Below are positions 51,492 through 63,042 of a DNA stretch of 64,000 nt, one piece after another. This DNA comes from Chlamydoabsidia padenii. Taxonomy: Eukaryota; Mucoromycota; Mucoromycetes; Mucorales; Cunninghamellaceae. Numbering within the stretch: the first letter of the stretch is position 1; each line of letters starts with the position of its first letter. The translations under genes and the position numbers were made by a program. The notes below the pieces were generated by a model. That model saw only the letters and a program-made list of their open reading frames with translations, was not told where the DNA came from and made no database searches. The stretch spans positions 434,001 through 498,000 of the forward strand of contig JAIWND010000022.1 in NCBI GenBank assembly GCA_025330725.1, read 5' to 3'.

Positions 51492-52586
51492 ATATAGGCG
51501 GTAGATTAGGTTATATAAGATAGACTACTTTAATTAGTGGATCATATTAGACACAGTGTTTTTTTTTTTTTTTTTTGTTTTTGTTGTTGCTGTTATCATT
51601 CTGTACCTTAATTAATAAAAACCATATCACTACTTGACTAATAAAAACACACTTTATGTACTTATCGATCGAATTTATTTGTTGGGTCCTTTTTAATGAA
51701 ACTGGTCAACTATTAAGACATCCTTGTACTATCTTATTGTTGATGGAAAGAAGAGAACCCTTATTTAAGGCCTGTATAACAGTAGACAATCTGTATAACA
51801 GCAATCCTTATTATCTTCTTTTTAAGAGTGCTTATCAAATAAGAGTAGGATTGTAGACAGGTCAATCACACAACCTGTCTTTGGGAGAAGAGAACCTCAA
51901 TATTTTCAAATCCCGACATGTTACACAATGATATCATGCCCACTTTTCATGCAAAAATCTGGACAGTGTGTTTGAAAAGGGGGGGTAAATGTCAATGCGA
52001 TTTCTTTTTTTTTTTTTTTCTTTTTTCCTTTTTCATTGATAATAAAAACTATTCTTGTTCTTTAGTGCACAAGACCATTATTAGGGTTATCATACCAAAT
52101 CATCATTTAACAAAATGTGACATTCAATGAGCGCACAAAATGATTCGCTGGCATTAGGATTTATCCATTGTGGCCAACAAGTTAATAACTGGATGATAAT
52201 GATGATGATGATGAAATGAGTAATAAAAATCGGTGGAAGAAGGGAAGGGGAGAAAGGCGGTTGACTATTGATCAACAAAGGGGGGCCATGAAATGACTAT
52301 ACATAAAAAGATGACAAATGAGCATTGTAAAAGGTGTTGAAATTTTGCGGAGAAGCCGGAAGAATTGGCTGATGGTAGAATTAAACTCCATTGGTTTTTC
52401 ACATGGACCTGGCTACTCTTACGGGGATTCAAACCATATCACATGAAGTAAGAGGAAAAGTAAGGATAGCGGGATTTAAACATTTGAGTGAAACAAACCT
52501 ATTTAAGTAGGCGGTGAAAGGAACTCATTCTTACCTCTCTCTTTTCTCTTTATATCTCTCTCAGAAAAAAAAAAACACTCTACATC
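51492..52586. other. Intergenic, CYM1 3' flank and ICL promoter
   Basis: Poly-T and AATAAAAACC signals follow CYM1 (51,558-51,650). An exact TTTCAAATCCCG lies at 51904-51915, away from any start. T-runs lie at 52,004-52,030. CGGGATTTAAA (52470-52480) is followed by a CT-rich leader before the isocitrate lyase ATG. No gene is supported. Confidence 0.5.
52470..52480 (+). promoter_or_regulatory. CGGGATTTAAA element upstream of isocitrate lyase
   Basis: It lies 107-117 bp before the ATG, in the same orientation as at CYM1. Confidence 0.5.
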
Positions 52587-54448
52587 ATGGCCGATCAAGA
52601 ATTAATCGCTTTCCAAAAAGAAGTCGAACAAGTGAAACAATGGTGGACATCTCCTCGCTTCCGTAATGTCAAGCGTGTTTACACTGCTGAACAAGTCGTC
52701 TCCAAACGTGGTGAATTGCCAACTGAATATCGCTCTAATGTCATGGCCAAGAAACTTTGGGAACTCATTGAAAAGAATAAGGCTACTGGTGAAACTAGTC
52801 ATACCTTTGGTGCTTTGGATCCCGTTCAAGTAAGTACATATTCATCCTCATTCTTCTCTCATCTTTGACACTCATCTATGTCTTTTTTTATGTAGGTGAC
52901 CCAAATGGCCAGTGCTGGTATTGAAACTGTCTATGTTTCTGGATGGCAATCATCTTCTACTGCTTCCACTTCCAACGAACCTGGACCTGATCTTGCTGAT
53001 TACCCTATGGATACTGTGCCCAACAAGGTCGAACATCTTTTCAACGCTCAACTCTTCCACGATCGCAAACAACGTCAAGCTCGTTTGTCCATGACTCCTG
53101 AAGAACGGGCCAAGACTCCCAAGGTGGATTACCTCCGTCCTATTGTTGCTGATGGTGACACTGGTGTAAGTACTTTTTTTTTTTTTTACTGAAAACAGGG
53201 GGTAAAGGGGATGATACTAATCACCTTCTCTTTTTTTTTTTTCTGTTTATTTAGCATGGTGGTATCACTGCTGTGATGAAGTTGACCAAGATGTTTGTCG
53301 AACGTGGTGCTGCCGGTATTCACGTTGAAGATCAATGTCCTGGTACCAAAAAGTGTGGTCATATGGCTGGTAAGGTGTTGGTGCCTATTGCCGAACATAT
53401 CAACCGTTTGGTGGCCATCCGTTTACAATATGATATCATGGGTGTGGACAACATTGTGGTGGCTCGATCCGATGCTGAAGCCGCTACCTTGATTAGCAGC
53501 AACATTGACAACCGTGATCACGAATTCTTGGTGGGTGCTACTGTCCAACTTCCTCCTTTGGCCGAATTGATGACTCAAGCTGAACAACAAGGCAAGTCTG
53601 GCGATGCTCTCCAAGCTATTGAAGATGAATGGGTTGCCAAGGCTGGTCTCAAGCGTTACGGTACCGCGGTGGCTGATGAACTCAAGAAGGCTGGTAAGGT
53701 CCAAGCTGCTGATGAATTCTTGACCAAGATCCACTTCAAGTCTAATGCCGAAGCCCGTGCTATTGCCAAGTCTTATGGTGTTGAAATCTTTTGGGATTGC
53801 GACTCTCCTCGTGTGCGTGAAGGTTTCTACCGTTATGAAGGTGGTACCGAAGCTGCCACTGCTCGTGCTATTGCCTTTGCTCCTTTTGCTGATATGTTAT
53901 GGATGGAAACCAAGAAGCCTATTCTCTCTCAAGCCGAACAATTCTCCAAGGGTGTCTTGGCCGCTTACCCTGAAGCTAAGCTCTGCTATAACTTGTCTCC
54001 TTCCTTCAACTGGTAAGAAAAAAAAAAGAAAAGAAAAACAGCAACAACATTATCATGTCATTTTCTTTATACTCATTGGTCCTTTTTTTTGGGGGGGGTT
54101 GCAACTAATAGGGATGCTGCCGGTATGACCGATGACGATATGGAAGCTTATGTCTGGCAATTGGGTAAACTCGGTTTTGTCTGGCAATTCATCACTTTGG
54201 GTGGTCTTCACGCCAACGCTCTTGCCACCGCTACCTTTGCTCGTAGCTTCAAGGCTCGCGGTATGTATGGTTATGTCAGCAATGTCCAACGTAAGGAACG
54301 TGATGAAGATGTCGATGTCCTTCAACATCAAAAATGGTCTGGTGCCAACTATGTGGATGAATTGATCAAAGTCGTTACTGGTGGTGTGGCTGCAACTGCT
54401 GCGATGGGTAAAGGTGTCACCGAAGACCAATTCTCCAAGAAGGCCTAA
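52587..54448 (+). CDS. ICL1: Isocitrate lyase (glyoxylate cycle)
   Basis: The enzyme cleaves isocitrate to glyoxylate and succinate for growth on acetate or fatty acids. Four exons (52587-52830, 52896-53165, 53255-54012, 54112-54448) give ~536 aa. The start is [20 protein letters not shown]. Visible signs are [39 protein letters not shown] with the catalytic Cys in KKCGH, and [28 protein letters not shown] follows, with the intron between Asn and Trp. The C-terminus is QFSKKA, which is not a canonical PTS1 tripeptide, so cytosolic or non-canonical peroxisomal location is possible. Codon use is strongly biased (GGT, GCT, AAG), as in highly expressed genes. The neighbours are not glyoxylate-cycle genes. 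Confidence 0.97.
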
Positions 54449-56025
54449 ATGATTTAGAATAACTACTCTCCCCTCCCCCCTCTTTTTATACATGTATATT
54501 TTTTTTTATCATTCCTTTACGTATTTGATGATTCTACAAACACATATACACACTCACTCTTCAAATTTGTATTATAATAAAAATCTGATCTCTCTTCTGT
54601 TTACTTTTGACTCACTTGTATAGATCTGGTGTGACAAAACAGTAATGATGATGATTTACTACCATGAAATAAAGTTTACTCCTTCATCATTGACTGGTAC
54701 CTTTGATTTCCATATCCGTCCTAATTGATAAGATAGTACAAATCTTCAGATTGGTGGCAGTTGAAAAGCTGAATGCTCGGTAAAGCGACCTTTTACTCGA
54801 TTTGGATACTATACCTTCATGGTAGGCTCATACAAATCACCCCTTTTATTCGATGCATAGACATACTTTGGCATGGATGGATATGTTGTTGTTGTTGTTG
54901 TTTTTATTTGTTCTGTGCACTTTGATTGGTTCCTTTTTTCTGGATTGCGGGGTTTGAAGTTGACATTTTGAAGCATGTTGTCATCTGTCAGCAAAATTAA
55001 TAGCCTCCACATTCTCCCCCACTATTACCTTTTCCCGGGGAAAAAATAAAAAATTGAATATGGGTGCACCATATTACCCTTTTTTACTATTAGTCTCATT
55101 TAGGTGATCTTTCTCATGACTGACATGTCTCTCGCCAAAATGATTTGCCTAAGAGTGGAGCAACATTTCTGATCCCGCTCCGTTCGTTTTCTCTTTGTCA
55201 GCCTAGATCCATTTAGAACAAAAAATAGATTCATGCAAAAGGGTACCATGAGAAAAAAAAGGGGGGTAGCAAATTCGAAACCCGCTTATCTGGAGTTTGT
55301 TTTTATATCGCTTTGACTATGCTGAACCAAGGGTGGCATCTGTTTGCCTTGAAACTCTCAGCCAACAAAAGAACTTCACTTTTGTTACCAATTTTTATGT
55401 ATCCTAATGGAAGGAATCCCTAAAAGTATCGTCTTTTTTTTTTGATAATTGCATGAAGAGGAAAGCGGGGTTAAATCGGCGTTTAAATATTTTGAAGAAA
55501 TGTCTTTCTTGCATCCCTTGGTCGATCTGCATCGTACTGATCCATAATATAATAACAATAAAGCAAGTATATTAAACTTTTACAAGTTTTTAAAAGTTGT
55601 GTAATGATTTGTTTGATAAATGGTACGTTATTGACGTATACCCATCTTCGGCGCCGTTTGAATTATCTGCATGATTACTATAATGGGCAAACGTACGATC
55701 CTTACAATGAATGACCATCATTACTCTAGTATGATTCTATTCGAACTAATTTATTATGATATATCAAGCAAGGAGCTGAAACATGCTAACAATCCAAGAG
55801 AGGGAGGGAGAGAATAAAGGAGAAGAGCACAAGTCCTAACCCACTGATAATCCCATTCACAAGTAACAACATCATACAACACATCATACATATTTACATT
55901 GATCCAAACCATTTATTTTATTTTAATAGAGTAAAAAGCTATATAATAAACTAAATATTTATACAAAGTCAAACTAATCTAGTTTGAAAAGGAGATCCGT
56001 CCCGGTATACCACTAGTCGTCATTA
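54449..56025. other. Long gene-free stretch downstream of isocitrate lyase
   Basis: ICL polyadenylation-type sequence (ATAATAAAAATC near 54,573) lies at the left. The rest is AT-rich with T/A runs and elements such as AGCGGGGTTAAATCGGCG (about 55,462-55,479). Short open frames (54809-55012) have no domain. Confidence 0.45.
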
Positions 56026-56520
56026 AGATTGAAGGAGATCCACCATCTTATCATTCTTGATGTTGAAATAGATTCTATACAAAGCCTAAAAGGTAAATTA
56101 AAAAAAAAAAAGGTATCGTAAGATTAAAAAAAATAGAATAAAAAAAAAAAAAACAGTGTCCTCACCCACCCGCTTTTTTTTTTCTTTGCCGACAGATTAT
56201 TGTATATGACTTACCATCCATCAAAGCGCTTCACAACAGAAAAAAGTTAATCCCATCCGATAGATCGACGCCGCAAGACATATTCTTTGCTTCACAGTTG
56301 TTTCTTCGTAAGGATTAACTGGTGTTGTATCGCGTTTGCCCAAAGGATTAAATCGCCCAAAGGATTAAAGTGGATGTGCATCCACTGACAATTCGCTTAC
56401 AAATAGTTGGTCGTTGATCACCCCATACAAGGTATACTGTTTCTTTTATTTACCTGATGCTAACAAAGATGAACGGATGCAAGTGGATTGTGAAGGAATA
56501 AAGTGTGGGTAAAGAGTGAA
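56026..56520 (-). other. Possible spliced small transcription unit of unknown product
   Basis: On the minus strand a pyrimidine-rich leader (about 56,520-56,455) ends ATCAG|GTAAAT. A central open stretch reads VNPYEETTVKQRICLAAS, then IYRMGLTFFCCEAL. It ends GATG|GTAAGT near 56,215, and an acceptor TTTTAG near 56,087 leads to ALYRIYFNIKND, DKMVDLLQS and a stop at about 56,026. An in-frame TGA lies just before the second donor (CEAL, TGA, Trp, Met, then Ala-Leu-Tyr), so a simple open gene is not obtained. CGGGATTCCAAA and TTTTAAATCCCG elements lie 35-72 bp upstream of the leader. A tandem CCCAAAGGATTAAA(T/G) duplication lies at 56,339-56,370. Confidence 0.3.
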
Positions 56521-56580
56521 AGGGATATATTTTTTGAACAAACCCCCTTTAAACCGGGATTCCAAACAGGCACGTGATTT

Positions 56581-56592
56581 TTTTAAATCCCG
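56581..56592 (+). promoter_or_regulatory. TTTTAAATCCCG element
   Basis: It lies 46 bp upstream of the tRNA gene and 60 bp upstream of the possible minus-strand unit at 56,026-56,520, so it could serve either. Confidence 0.4.
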
Positions 56593-56637
56593 ACGTTGTG
56601 ATTTATATAATACTTTGAAAACTAATCTTCATCGGAA

Positions 56638-56708
56638 GCGCGGTTGGTTAAGTGGTATAATCTTCGCCTGCCACGCGAAGGGCCGGGGTTCGATTCCCCG
56701 ACCGCGCA
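56638..56708 (+). tRNA. tRNA-Gly (GCC)
   Basis: This is a complete 71-nt cloverleaf. The acceptor stem GCGCGGT pairs with ACCGCGC at the 3' side, and the discriminator is A. The A-box-like part is TGGTTAAGTGG. The anticodon stem is TTCGC/GCGAA with loop CTGCCAC, giving anticodon GCC. The B box GGTTCGATTCC lies in the T-arm (GGGGTTCGATTCCCC). There is no intron. A T7 run immediately downstream (56,710-56,716) is a Pol III terminator. Confidence 0.97.
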
Positions 56709-56716
56709 CTTTTTTT
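56709..56716 (+). terminator. Pol III terminator of tRNA-Gly
   Basis: C followed by T7 directly after the tRNA discriminator base. Confidence 0.85.
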
Positions 56717-57800
56717 GCCACTCATATTAAAATTAAAGCGCCGAGTAAAATATCGGATTGGGAATTGTTGTTGTCTATTGTTACGGCTAAATGTGTATGG
56801 ATTTAGGTAACGTGGGTGTGTTTTTGTGGTTTTTGTGTTTTTATATGAGTGTTGTAGATATGTTATTATCTTTAGGTAATGTAAATTTGCGTTTATAGAG
56901 TCCAAATAGGAAATTCAGGAACCAGTCAAAGTGTGCTTGGTTCGGAGGTTAAATTGATTTTCTTTTCTCTCTTGTAGAGATGGATTGATTCAAGTAGATC
57001 GTTTGAGTTTAAAAAGTAGTGAGCACCAGAATATTTGTGGTTAATATTCAACCTTTGAAGTAAAATAATAAAATAAAATAAAGTCAAGACTTATAGTCTG
57101 AAGTAATAAAATAAAGGACTTCTATATCAATGATAGAGTCAAAAACAAATCAAGTTTCTATATAGACGATAGAAACAAAGTAAAATAAGACAGTAGTTTT
57201 GGTGGATCAAAGTCCTTTGTACTGAATTTTATATAAAGAGGGTGAGTTAAATATATATGATAAGATATAACTTATAACTTATATAAAACTAAAGAAAAAT
57301 AAATTGTGGGGAAAGATGGGGTATTTATACTAAATTATGAAATAAGGGGTAATTATATGTAAGGGGGCGGTCATGGCGGTGAGTACGGTAGAAAATGTGA
57401 AGACAGTAAGTGCGGCAAAAAAATTATGAGAAGCGCCAAAGATGGCTTGCAGGAAATTGTCCATATTAGGCCCGAAATTTTGTGCCTCAGGCTCAACACT
57501 ATTAGTTGTGATGGTTGATGGCTATTAGTTTTGTTTTTATACAATGTATTCGGTATTATCAAGTTATATTTATGCTAATACAAGGTTGTGATTGTCTAAA
57601 CTAAAGCAAGTTGGTATGTAGAGGGATCGATATTTAAACTTTTAAACGCCACTGGAATCAGTCCTGACGCAGCTTTGGATCATGAATACAATCTTTTGGG
57701 ACGATGAATGAGTATATTTTTGATCATTTGTTTAATACAGTCTATAGATAATTTATTTTAGTAGTTGTAACAGGACTAATATACAGGATAATCAACTAAA
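56717..57800. other. Gene-free stretch with clustered hairpins
   Basis: Four short inverted repeats lie within 57,087-57,224: AGACT/AGTCT; GACTTCTAT/ATAGAGTC with one bulged T; GTTTCTAT/ATAGAAAC with a 7-nt loop; and CAGTA/TACTG. The rest is AT-rich with no credible reading frame. Its place just downstream of a tRNA gene would suit a decayed retroelement, but no LTR pair or protein remnant is visible. Confidence 0.45.
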
Positions 57801-57924
57801 CTATTTTGATAACCGTTCCTGATATCGCACCCAACCATAGTAGCTAGAGCCAAATAATGCCAAAAGAATACCGACAGCGTTCTAAAAATAACCATGATTA
57901 GTATCCACTATTGTAACAAATCCC

Positions 57925-57973
<49 letters not shown>

Positions 57974-59074
57974 TGCGTTCCTGAACTTACCATTCCGGAG
58001 ATCGGGTTTTGGAAGATCATCACAGCCAACACTGTTTGAACACATGCCTTAGCGGTGCCACAGATGGTGTTTGTCAAGGCCGAAGTGTACTTGACCTGCA
58101 AGAACATGGCCACATTGATCCCGAATCCAGTGCACCCGGTAATTGTCATGAGGACCCAAAATCCAAGATCATAGATAGCTTCGGATGTAGCCCAGATTTC
58201 TGATAGTTCACCAGAGAAGAGCACCAAGGGGAATAAAAAGATGATAGCCAAGGTGGTGTTGTAATGCAGCAGTTTCCACTGATTGTTGTCCACAGCCGCC
58301 AAGGTCTTTTGCACGTAAATACCATACAGAGCCACAAATGCCGAGGATCCCACACCGTAGATAACACCCGCCCATGAAAAGTTGATTTCACCATAGGAGC
58401 CGATCGCAAAACCCAAAAACACAATAAAACATGCTACCAATGCTGGGAAGGAAGTGGTTTTACCGAGGATCATGTAAGTGAAGAGGATCGTAAAGTTGAT
58501 GGATAATGATCTGGCTACCTAAAATCATACAAACACAAGCTAGTTTATATATACCGCATTTCTCTCCCCCATCCATTCTTGACTTACTTGATAAAATGTC
58601 ACTTCCACGTATTGTAAACACAGATTGTTCAGGGCAAGCATAAGGACATAAACAATAGTCAAAGGTGCAACTTTTTTCGCTATTTGTTGCTCGAATTCAT
58701 ATGGAGGGATGATACTGAAGGTTTTGTTTCTAATGAAATAAGAGATTTAAGTTAGTAAGGACACTTTATAAAAAAGCCACATGGGAAGGGGATTCAACTT
58801 ACGTTTTTCCAAGATGTGCAAAGATCAATAGTAAAACAAGAGCCACCACCAATTGATACCATGTCACAAAGAGAGCATAGTTAAAGTTAGAGCCACTCAT
58901 GATAATCTTGTTTAAAAACACCACAGACAGAGAGATAAAGAAGTAAAAGGCAATCACCGCGGCGATGAGTGAGACAGGGTGGTTGTTATTAAGACGCCTT
59001 TGAGTAGCAGGATTGGGAAGGGAATCATCTTTATCCTTTCGAGACAAGTATATATCGTCTTTAGAGGAGGACAT
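57801..59074 (-). CDS. Nucleotide-sugar transporter, GDP-fucose transporter-like (SLC35C1)
   Basis: This multi-pass Golgi/ER transporter of the drug/metabolite superfamily starts MSSSKDDIYLSRKDKDDSLP, with about ten hydrophobic segments following. Landmarks shared with SLC35C1 are LSVVFLNKIIMSG, FVTWYQLVV, NNLCLQYVEVTFYQVARSL, FLGFAIGSYGEINFSWAG and KTLAAVDNNQWKLLHYN. SGTAKAC-type sequence (ICGTAKACVQTVLAVMI) follows, and the end is WVRYQERLSK. GDP-fucose is the likely cargo from the NNLCLxY, AVDxxxW and GTAKACxQTVLAV matches; GDP-mannose is the alternative. Mucoralean walls contain fucose-bearing polymers, which fits. An intron holds T45 (plus strand) at 57928-57972. TOP3 is divergent. Confidence 0.9.
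57928..57972 (+). repeat. Poly-T (45) in the last intron of the transporter gene
   Basis: Uninterrupted T on the plus strand, the longest homopolymer intron block in the window (poly-A on the coding strand). Confidence 0.9.
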
Positions 59075-59493
59075 GATGGCCAATGTGTAATAAAAAGTAA
59101 AAGAAGATGAAAGAAAGAGGTACCCGAAAGAAAAAAAGAAAAGAAAAAAAAAAAAAGTTTAAATTAACGGCGGTGAATGAAATATCGATCTACAGTTCAG
59201 TGCACACCACGAGTTTGGGTGTCATAAAAAGGGTCTTGGCTTGAAATAGTAAATCAACTTTATGAGAGTTTACTCAAATTCATGGTTACTAACTTTATCA
59301 GTTTTAAGCATAAGCACAGAAATGGTGAGACTAAATGAGACCGACGACCAAAGTTCAGGAACATGAGTAGTTTGACAGGTACGCACCAAGCTCCGTCGGC
59401 ATTTGAAAAAGATGAACTTTTTTTATTTTTTATTTCAGATTTGCTTTGCCCCTCACTTCTTTCTCTTCCCACTTTATTAACATTGATGGAAAC
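59075..59493. promoter_or_regulatory. Divergent promoter region, transporter / TOP3
   Basis: A-rich runs lie just upstream of the transporter, with TTTAAATTAACGGCGG (about 59,158-59,173) and T/C-rich sequence before the TOP3 ATG. No gene is seen. Confidence 0.45.
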
Positions 59494-62230
59494 ATGAGGG
59501 TTTTATGTGTGGCGGAAAAACCCAAAGCAGCCAAACACATTGCAGAAATCCTATCTCAGTCAAGCTTCCGAACGGTCCGTAATAATTCACACCGTTTTTA
59601 TCTATACTGTCTTACTAATGCTTCTTTTTGGCTTTTATAGGAAAGTACAAGCAACACTTTTGTCAAGAATTATATCTTTGATTACACTGTCAATCAACGT
59701 ACGGCCTCTTTTGTCATGACCTCTGTACTTGGCCATTTGACTGATCTCGACTTCCCCCCGTCCCACAAGAGTTGGCAATACTCTAACCCTGCTGATCTAT
59801 TTTGTTTGGAAACGGTGGAATTTGTTAATGATGTAAGTTCAATTCAATATATATATATATATATATATATATTTGACCTGATTCCACTAACCTTCGTTCT
59901 TTTTTACTCTGCATACATAGGACATGAAAACTGTGGCCGCTAATCTACGTCAACAGGTACGGGCGGCTGATATCTTGTTTATATGGACTGATTGTGATCG
60001 TGAAGGTGAAGGTATTGGTGGGGAGGTGGTCCAAGAGTGCCGAAAAGTCAAACCAAACATACAAGTATGGCGCGCTCACTTTTCAGCAATGCAACCTGGG
60101 TAATAATGAAAATGGCAACAGCAATCTTCAACAGCATAACCATCTATTTTACACTTTTACTCTCTCTTTTTTTTTGTAGGCCAATCCATAGTGCTGCTCA
60201 AAACCCGCAAACATTGGACGAACGGACTGTACAGGCTGTGATGGCTCGAAGAGAACTGGATCTTCGTACTGGTGCTGCGTTTACGCGACTTCAAACTCTC
60301 AATCTCAGAAGCTGCATTGGTGGTGGTGAATCAATGGTGATCAGTTATGGTAAGATAAGGAACTTCTGTCATTCCCCCCTCCTTCCTTTTTTTTTTTTTT
60401 TACTAATCTCATCCATCTTAATTGATTATAGGAAGCTGTCAATTTCCAACATTGGGCTTTGTGGTGGAGCAATACTTGAGCCGCGAAAACTTTGTCTCTG
60501 AAGATTTCTGGAAAATCAACCTTACTTATACGGAAACAAGACCCAACGAACCGCCTCTACATACATCATTCAACTGGGATCGGGTGCGATGTTTTGACAG
60601 ACATACTTGTTTTGTCCTTTACAACCAATGTGTAACCAATCCTTTGGCTACAGTTACGAAGGTGACAAGAAAGAACGTGCAAAAATGGTAAGATGAAAAC
60701 ACTTTACTCGTCTCATTGAACTCACTCTGTTTTTTAATTTTATTGTAACGATTGTAGGAGACCAATACCCCTGGCAACACTAGAACTTCAAAAAATGGGT
60801 ACCAAGTATCTACGCATGACTGGTGACGAGATCATGACTGTAAGTTGATAAAAAAAAAATGCTATTGATTCTCTCTCTAATCCCTATCAATTCCTCCAGA
60901 TTGCTCAAGGTTTATATACAGAAGGTTTTATCAGCTACCCTAGAACCGAAACTGATCAATTCGACGACACATTCCAATTCATGCCTCTTATTCAAATGCA
61001 AACACAACATCCAGAATGGGGTCAGTATGCTCAAGGGTAAGTAAATGAGGGGAAAAAAAAAGTAAAGGAAGACCAACTCAAACTTGTTTTATACAGATTG
61101 GTCGATGGTAACTTTGAAACCCCAAGACGCGGACGTAGTAATGACAAGGCACATCCACCTATCCATCCGACGGCTTTCAACTCTAGTCTCACCGGCAATC
61201 AAAAGAAGGTATACGATTTCGTGGTCCGACGATTTCTTGGTTGCTGCTCAAAGAATGCACAAGGTGATGAAACTGTGGTTAATATATCCATTGCAACAGA
61301 AACATTTGAAACTAAAGGTAATATAGAAATATATCTCACTTGTCTCAAATTCTACATTGGCTAACCAATTTTTATCATGAAAATAAAACTATAGGTTTAG
61401 TTATCAAGGAAAAGAACTACTTGGAAGTCTATACTTTTGATGTCTGGTCGGGGCGTACAATCTCTAACTTCATCCATGGGCAACAATTTACACCTTCTGA
61501 ATTGACCATGAATCCTGGCCGAACAGAACCACCACAACTATTGACGGAATCGGATCTGATTGGGAAAATGGAACAAAACGGAATCGGGACGGACGCAACT
61601 ATCTCTGATCTAATTAAGAAAATTCTACTACGACAGTATGCATTCAAGGTATCTCAAAAGTACTTTATTCCATCTACATTAGGTATTGCTCTGGTAATGG
61701 GGTATGAAGACGTTGGACTAGAAGAAAGTTTGATCAAACCAAAACTGCACCAAATGGTATGTGATAAGAAAAAGGGACAATTGACTGTGTTGGTCATTAT
61801 GCTAATTTGTTGATTATAGACCGAAGCTGACTTGAAACTAATCTGCCAAGGTGTCAAGACGAAGGAACAGGTGCTCAGGGAAAGCGTAACCAAGTATCAA
61901 TCCATGTTTTCTCAAATTGTTTGGGAGTTTGGTAAACTAGTTCAGGCGGTGCGAACATATTATGATGCTGAAGAAGATAAACGACGAAAACTTGGCCAAG
62001 GACGATTTTTAGGACATCAGGATTTGAACTCGAATGGTGACAATGGTGACAATGGTGGGACGGCGACTAGAGGTGGTCGAGGTCGGGGAAGAGGTGGCAC
62101 AACCTCTCGTGGATCAAACAACAATACTGCTCGCGGACTTGGACGGGGCAGCACTACTTCTACTAGAGCTCGGGGCACCTCTTCAACTCGTGGTCGTGGA
62201 CGGGCATCTACTCGTGGCAGAGGACAATAG
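59494..62230 (+). CDS. TOP3: DNA topoisomerase III (type IA) with RGG tail
   Basis: This single-strand decatenase works with a RecQ helicase and Rmi1 to dissolve recombination intermediates. It is read in about ten exons from MRVLCVAEKPKAAKHIAEIL (Toprim). The acidic Toprim residues are in WTDCDREGEGIGGE. YGSCQFPTLGFVVEQ, GFISYPRTET with the active-site Tyr, DKAHPPIHPT, ENGIGTDAT-type (QNGIGTDATISDL) and EADLKLICQG follow the TOP3-alpha pattern. The C-terminus has no zinc fingers. Instead there is a ~75-residue Arg/Gly/Thr-rich tail (GGRGRGRGGTTSRGS, SSTRGRGRASTRGRGQ). The last helicase-interaction elements cannot be judged. The start is chosen at the conserved MRVLCVAEKP. Confidence 0.94.
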
Positions 62231-63042
62231 TGGCCATCATCATGAACAACAACAACGATGGTCACCCTTACAATCACTGCTACTCTCTTTGGAATGCATC
62301 ATCATCGATATTTTTCCAATCTTGGGCTATAACATGCATGCTTTGTACTTTAGTCTACTGTTTATTTGCTACATTATAGTATTTTCCCTTTGTATTATAT
62401 CTCATCATACCCTTTACATCATATGTACCACTTTTTAGCATGATTTTTATTTTATTTTAAATATCAAATTAATAAATTTTTATATTATAACATTAATGCA
62501 GTATGATAACTTTTTATTTGGTGGAATGACAAACTTAATAAGCAATAATGAATTTACATACCACTGTCCAATCCATCTGATCACGCCTTTTATTACCATA
62601 GATGTAAGACCGATACAGTTGTATCAATTTCAAATTCCGGTGGCTCTCTTTGATACAGCTGTATCTAGGGAAAGACAAATACCTATTTCTACAAGCTATT
62701 CCCAGTTAAAAGAGGTCACCATAATTTAAAAGAGAAGAAATCCGTGAAGTCCAATGCTAATATCATTACCCAATATCACATGCCATGCATCCTATCAACA
62801 AATGTTGTATATACTACGTTTGAATTTTATTGAGAAGTGTAAAGAAGACACAGTAAGGATTGTAATACAAAAGAGTAAGGGTGTAAATTAAGATAAAGAG
62901 AAAAGGACTATTAGTTTTAAAAAAGGGGAAGGGGGAGGAAAGGAAGACATATAATAATAACAGTGATTTTGCATAAACAAGTAAGACATAAAATTGAGCT
63001 ATACTAAAAGGTCATGTAAAGCACAGAGGTCATAGGTTGAGG
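62231..63042. other. Intergenic, TOP3 / CK1 convergent flanks
   Basis: The stretch includes GATACAGTTGTATC (62612-62625) and GATACAGCTGTATC (62652-62665) palindromes, A/T-rich sequence, and the CK1 3' UTR side. A downstream open frame at 62034-62438 overlaps the end of TOP3 and is a frame shadow. No gene is seen. Confidence 0.55.

Noticed and set aside
56026..56330. Selenocysteine reading of the in-frame TGA
   Set aside because: No SECIS element was identified and the gene model itself is unsure.
56717..57800. LTR retrotransposon next to the tRNA
   Set aside because: No LTR pair, primer-binding site or protein remnant could be seen; only position and hairpins suggest it.
62034..62438. Separate ORF over the end of TOP3
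   Set aside because: It is a frame shadow of the Arg/Gly-rich tail followed by non-coding 3' sequence.
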